This document shows, in pieces, positions 47,740 through 47,929 of a stretch of 47,929 nt of DNA (its first letter is position 1; every line of letters starts with the position of its first letter). The notes beneath the pieces were generated by a model. That model was not told where the DNA came from and made no database searches. It saw only the letters and a list, made by a program, of their open reading frames with translations. Source of the DNA: Deltaproteobacteria bacterium (GTDB lineage: Bacteria; JADJOY01); the NCBI GenBank assembly GCA_016713535.1, contig JADJOY010000047.1, forward strand, positions 1-47,929, read 5' to 3'. Position numbers and translations under genes: made by a program.

Positions 47740-47929
47740 CCCGAGCCGTGGTGCTGGTGGTGCTCGGCTGGTTGCTGATGATGATGGAGATCGGGCTGGC
47801 GCCGCTCATTCCGTTCGGAGCGTTCCGTCCCGACGCGGTCGCGGTGCTGGTGCTGACGCTCGCGCTCAAGGGCGGCGATCCGTTCGAGGGGCTGGTCGTC
47901 ACGTTCCTGCTGGCGACGATGGTCGACCT
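47736..47929 (+). CDS. mreD: MreD, N-terminal part (cut by window edge)
   Basis: A GTG at 47736 overlaps the mreC stop by four bases. The ~64 visible residues have a hydrophobic N-terminus (VVLVVLGWLLMMMEIGLAPL), FRPDAVAVLVLTLALKGGDP and the beginning of another helix (GLVVTFLLATMV), matching MreD. Identity also follows from the mreB-mreC-mreD order. Confidence 0.8.
   Translation, partial: MTRAVVLVVLGWLLMMMEIGLAPLIPFGAFRPDAVAVLVLTLALKGGDPFEGLVVTFLLATMVD

Overview
The window is very GC-rich and nearly all coding. It reads as chromosome from a Gram-negative bacterium of the deltaproteobacterial grade (Myxococcota, Desulfobacterota or Binatota relatives). The signs are MreBCD, a PpiD-type periplasmic chaperone, GmhA, a DUF3187 outer-membrane protein, several lipoproteins, an F420/LLM oxidoreductase, and a secreted glycosidase with a MopE-like metal-binding segment and a MYXO-CTERM-like tail. 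The placement is inferred from gene content only. No tRNA, rRNA, insertion sequence, integrase or CRISPR array was seen.

Region 1 (1-1427) is a tandem array of 14 imperfect ~100-bp units made of nested palindromes. Region 2 (1.4-11 kb) is a divergent acyl-CoA/steroid-like catabolic cluster. Leftward lie a thiolase/aldolase of the Ltp type, its DUF35 partner and an acyl-CoA dehydrogenase. Rightward lie a small conserved protein, an acyl-CoA ligase, a crotonase-family protein, a 3-ketosteroid dehydrogenase-like flavoprotein and an LLM oxidoreductase. The shared promoter carries a perfect match to the mycobacterial KstR operator consensus. Region 3 (11-22 kb) is mixed housekeeping: pentapeptide-repeat protein, zinc-ribbon membrane protein, B12-type radical SAM enzyme, phosphopantetheinyl transferase, FHA-EAL protein, GH18 glycosidase, EttA and an MFS transporter. 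Region 4 (22-31 kb) holds a lone prepilin with a symmetric divergent promoter, a GH38 alpha-mannosidase lipoprotein, a second lipoprotein, an M61 peptidase and a hybrid sensor kinase.

Region 5 (31-40.4 kb) is one leftward run of ten genes: gmhA, a deoxyhypusine-synthase-like gene, SAM hydrolase, site-2 protease, DUF3343, macrodomain, lipoprotein, aminotransferase, serA, purA. Several of these genes overlap by 4-11 bases. This unusual mixture is the best candidate here for an undescribed functional unit. Region 6 (40.5-47.9 kb) holds thioredoxin, a DUF3187 protein, an ECF sigma/ChrR pair, PpiD, and mreB-mreC-mreD (cut by the window edge).

Two features cut across the window. First, at least eleven apparent single-base frameshifts break genes that should be intact, including thioredoxin, MreB and MreC. 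Most sit in short G/C runs and are best explained as sequencing or assembly errors. Second, intergenic gaps hold families of GC-rich palindromes that recur between loci and resemble pieces of the tandem array.
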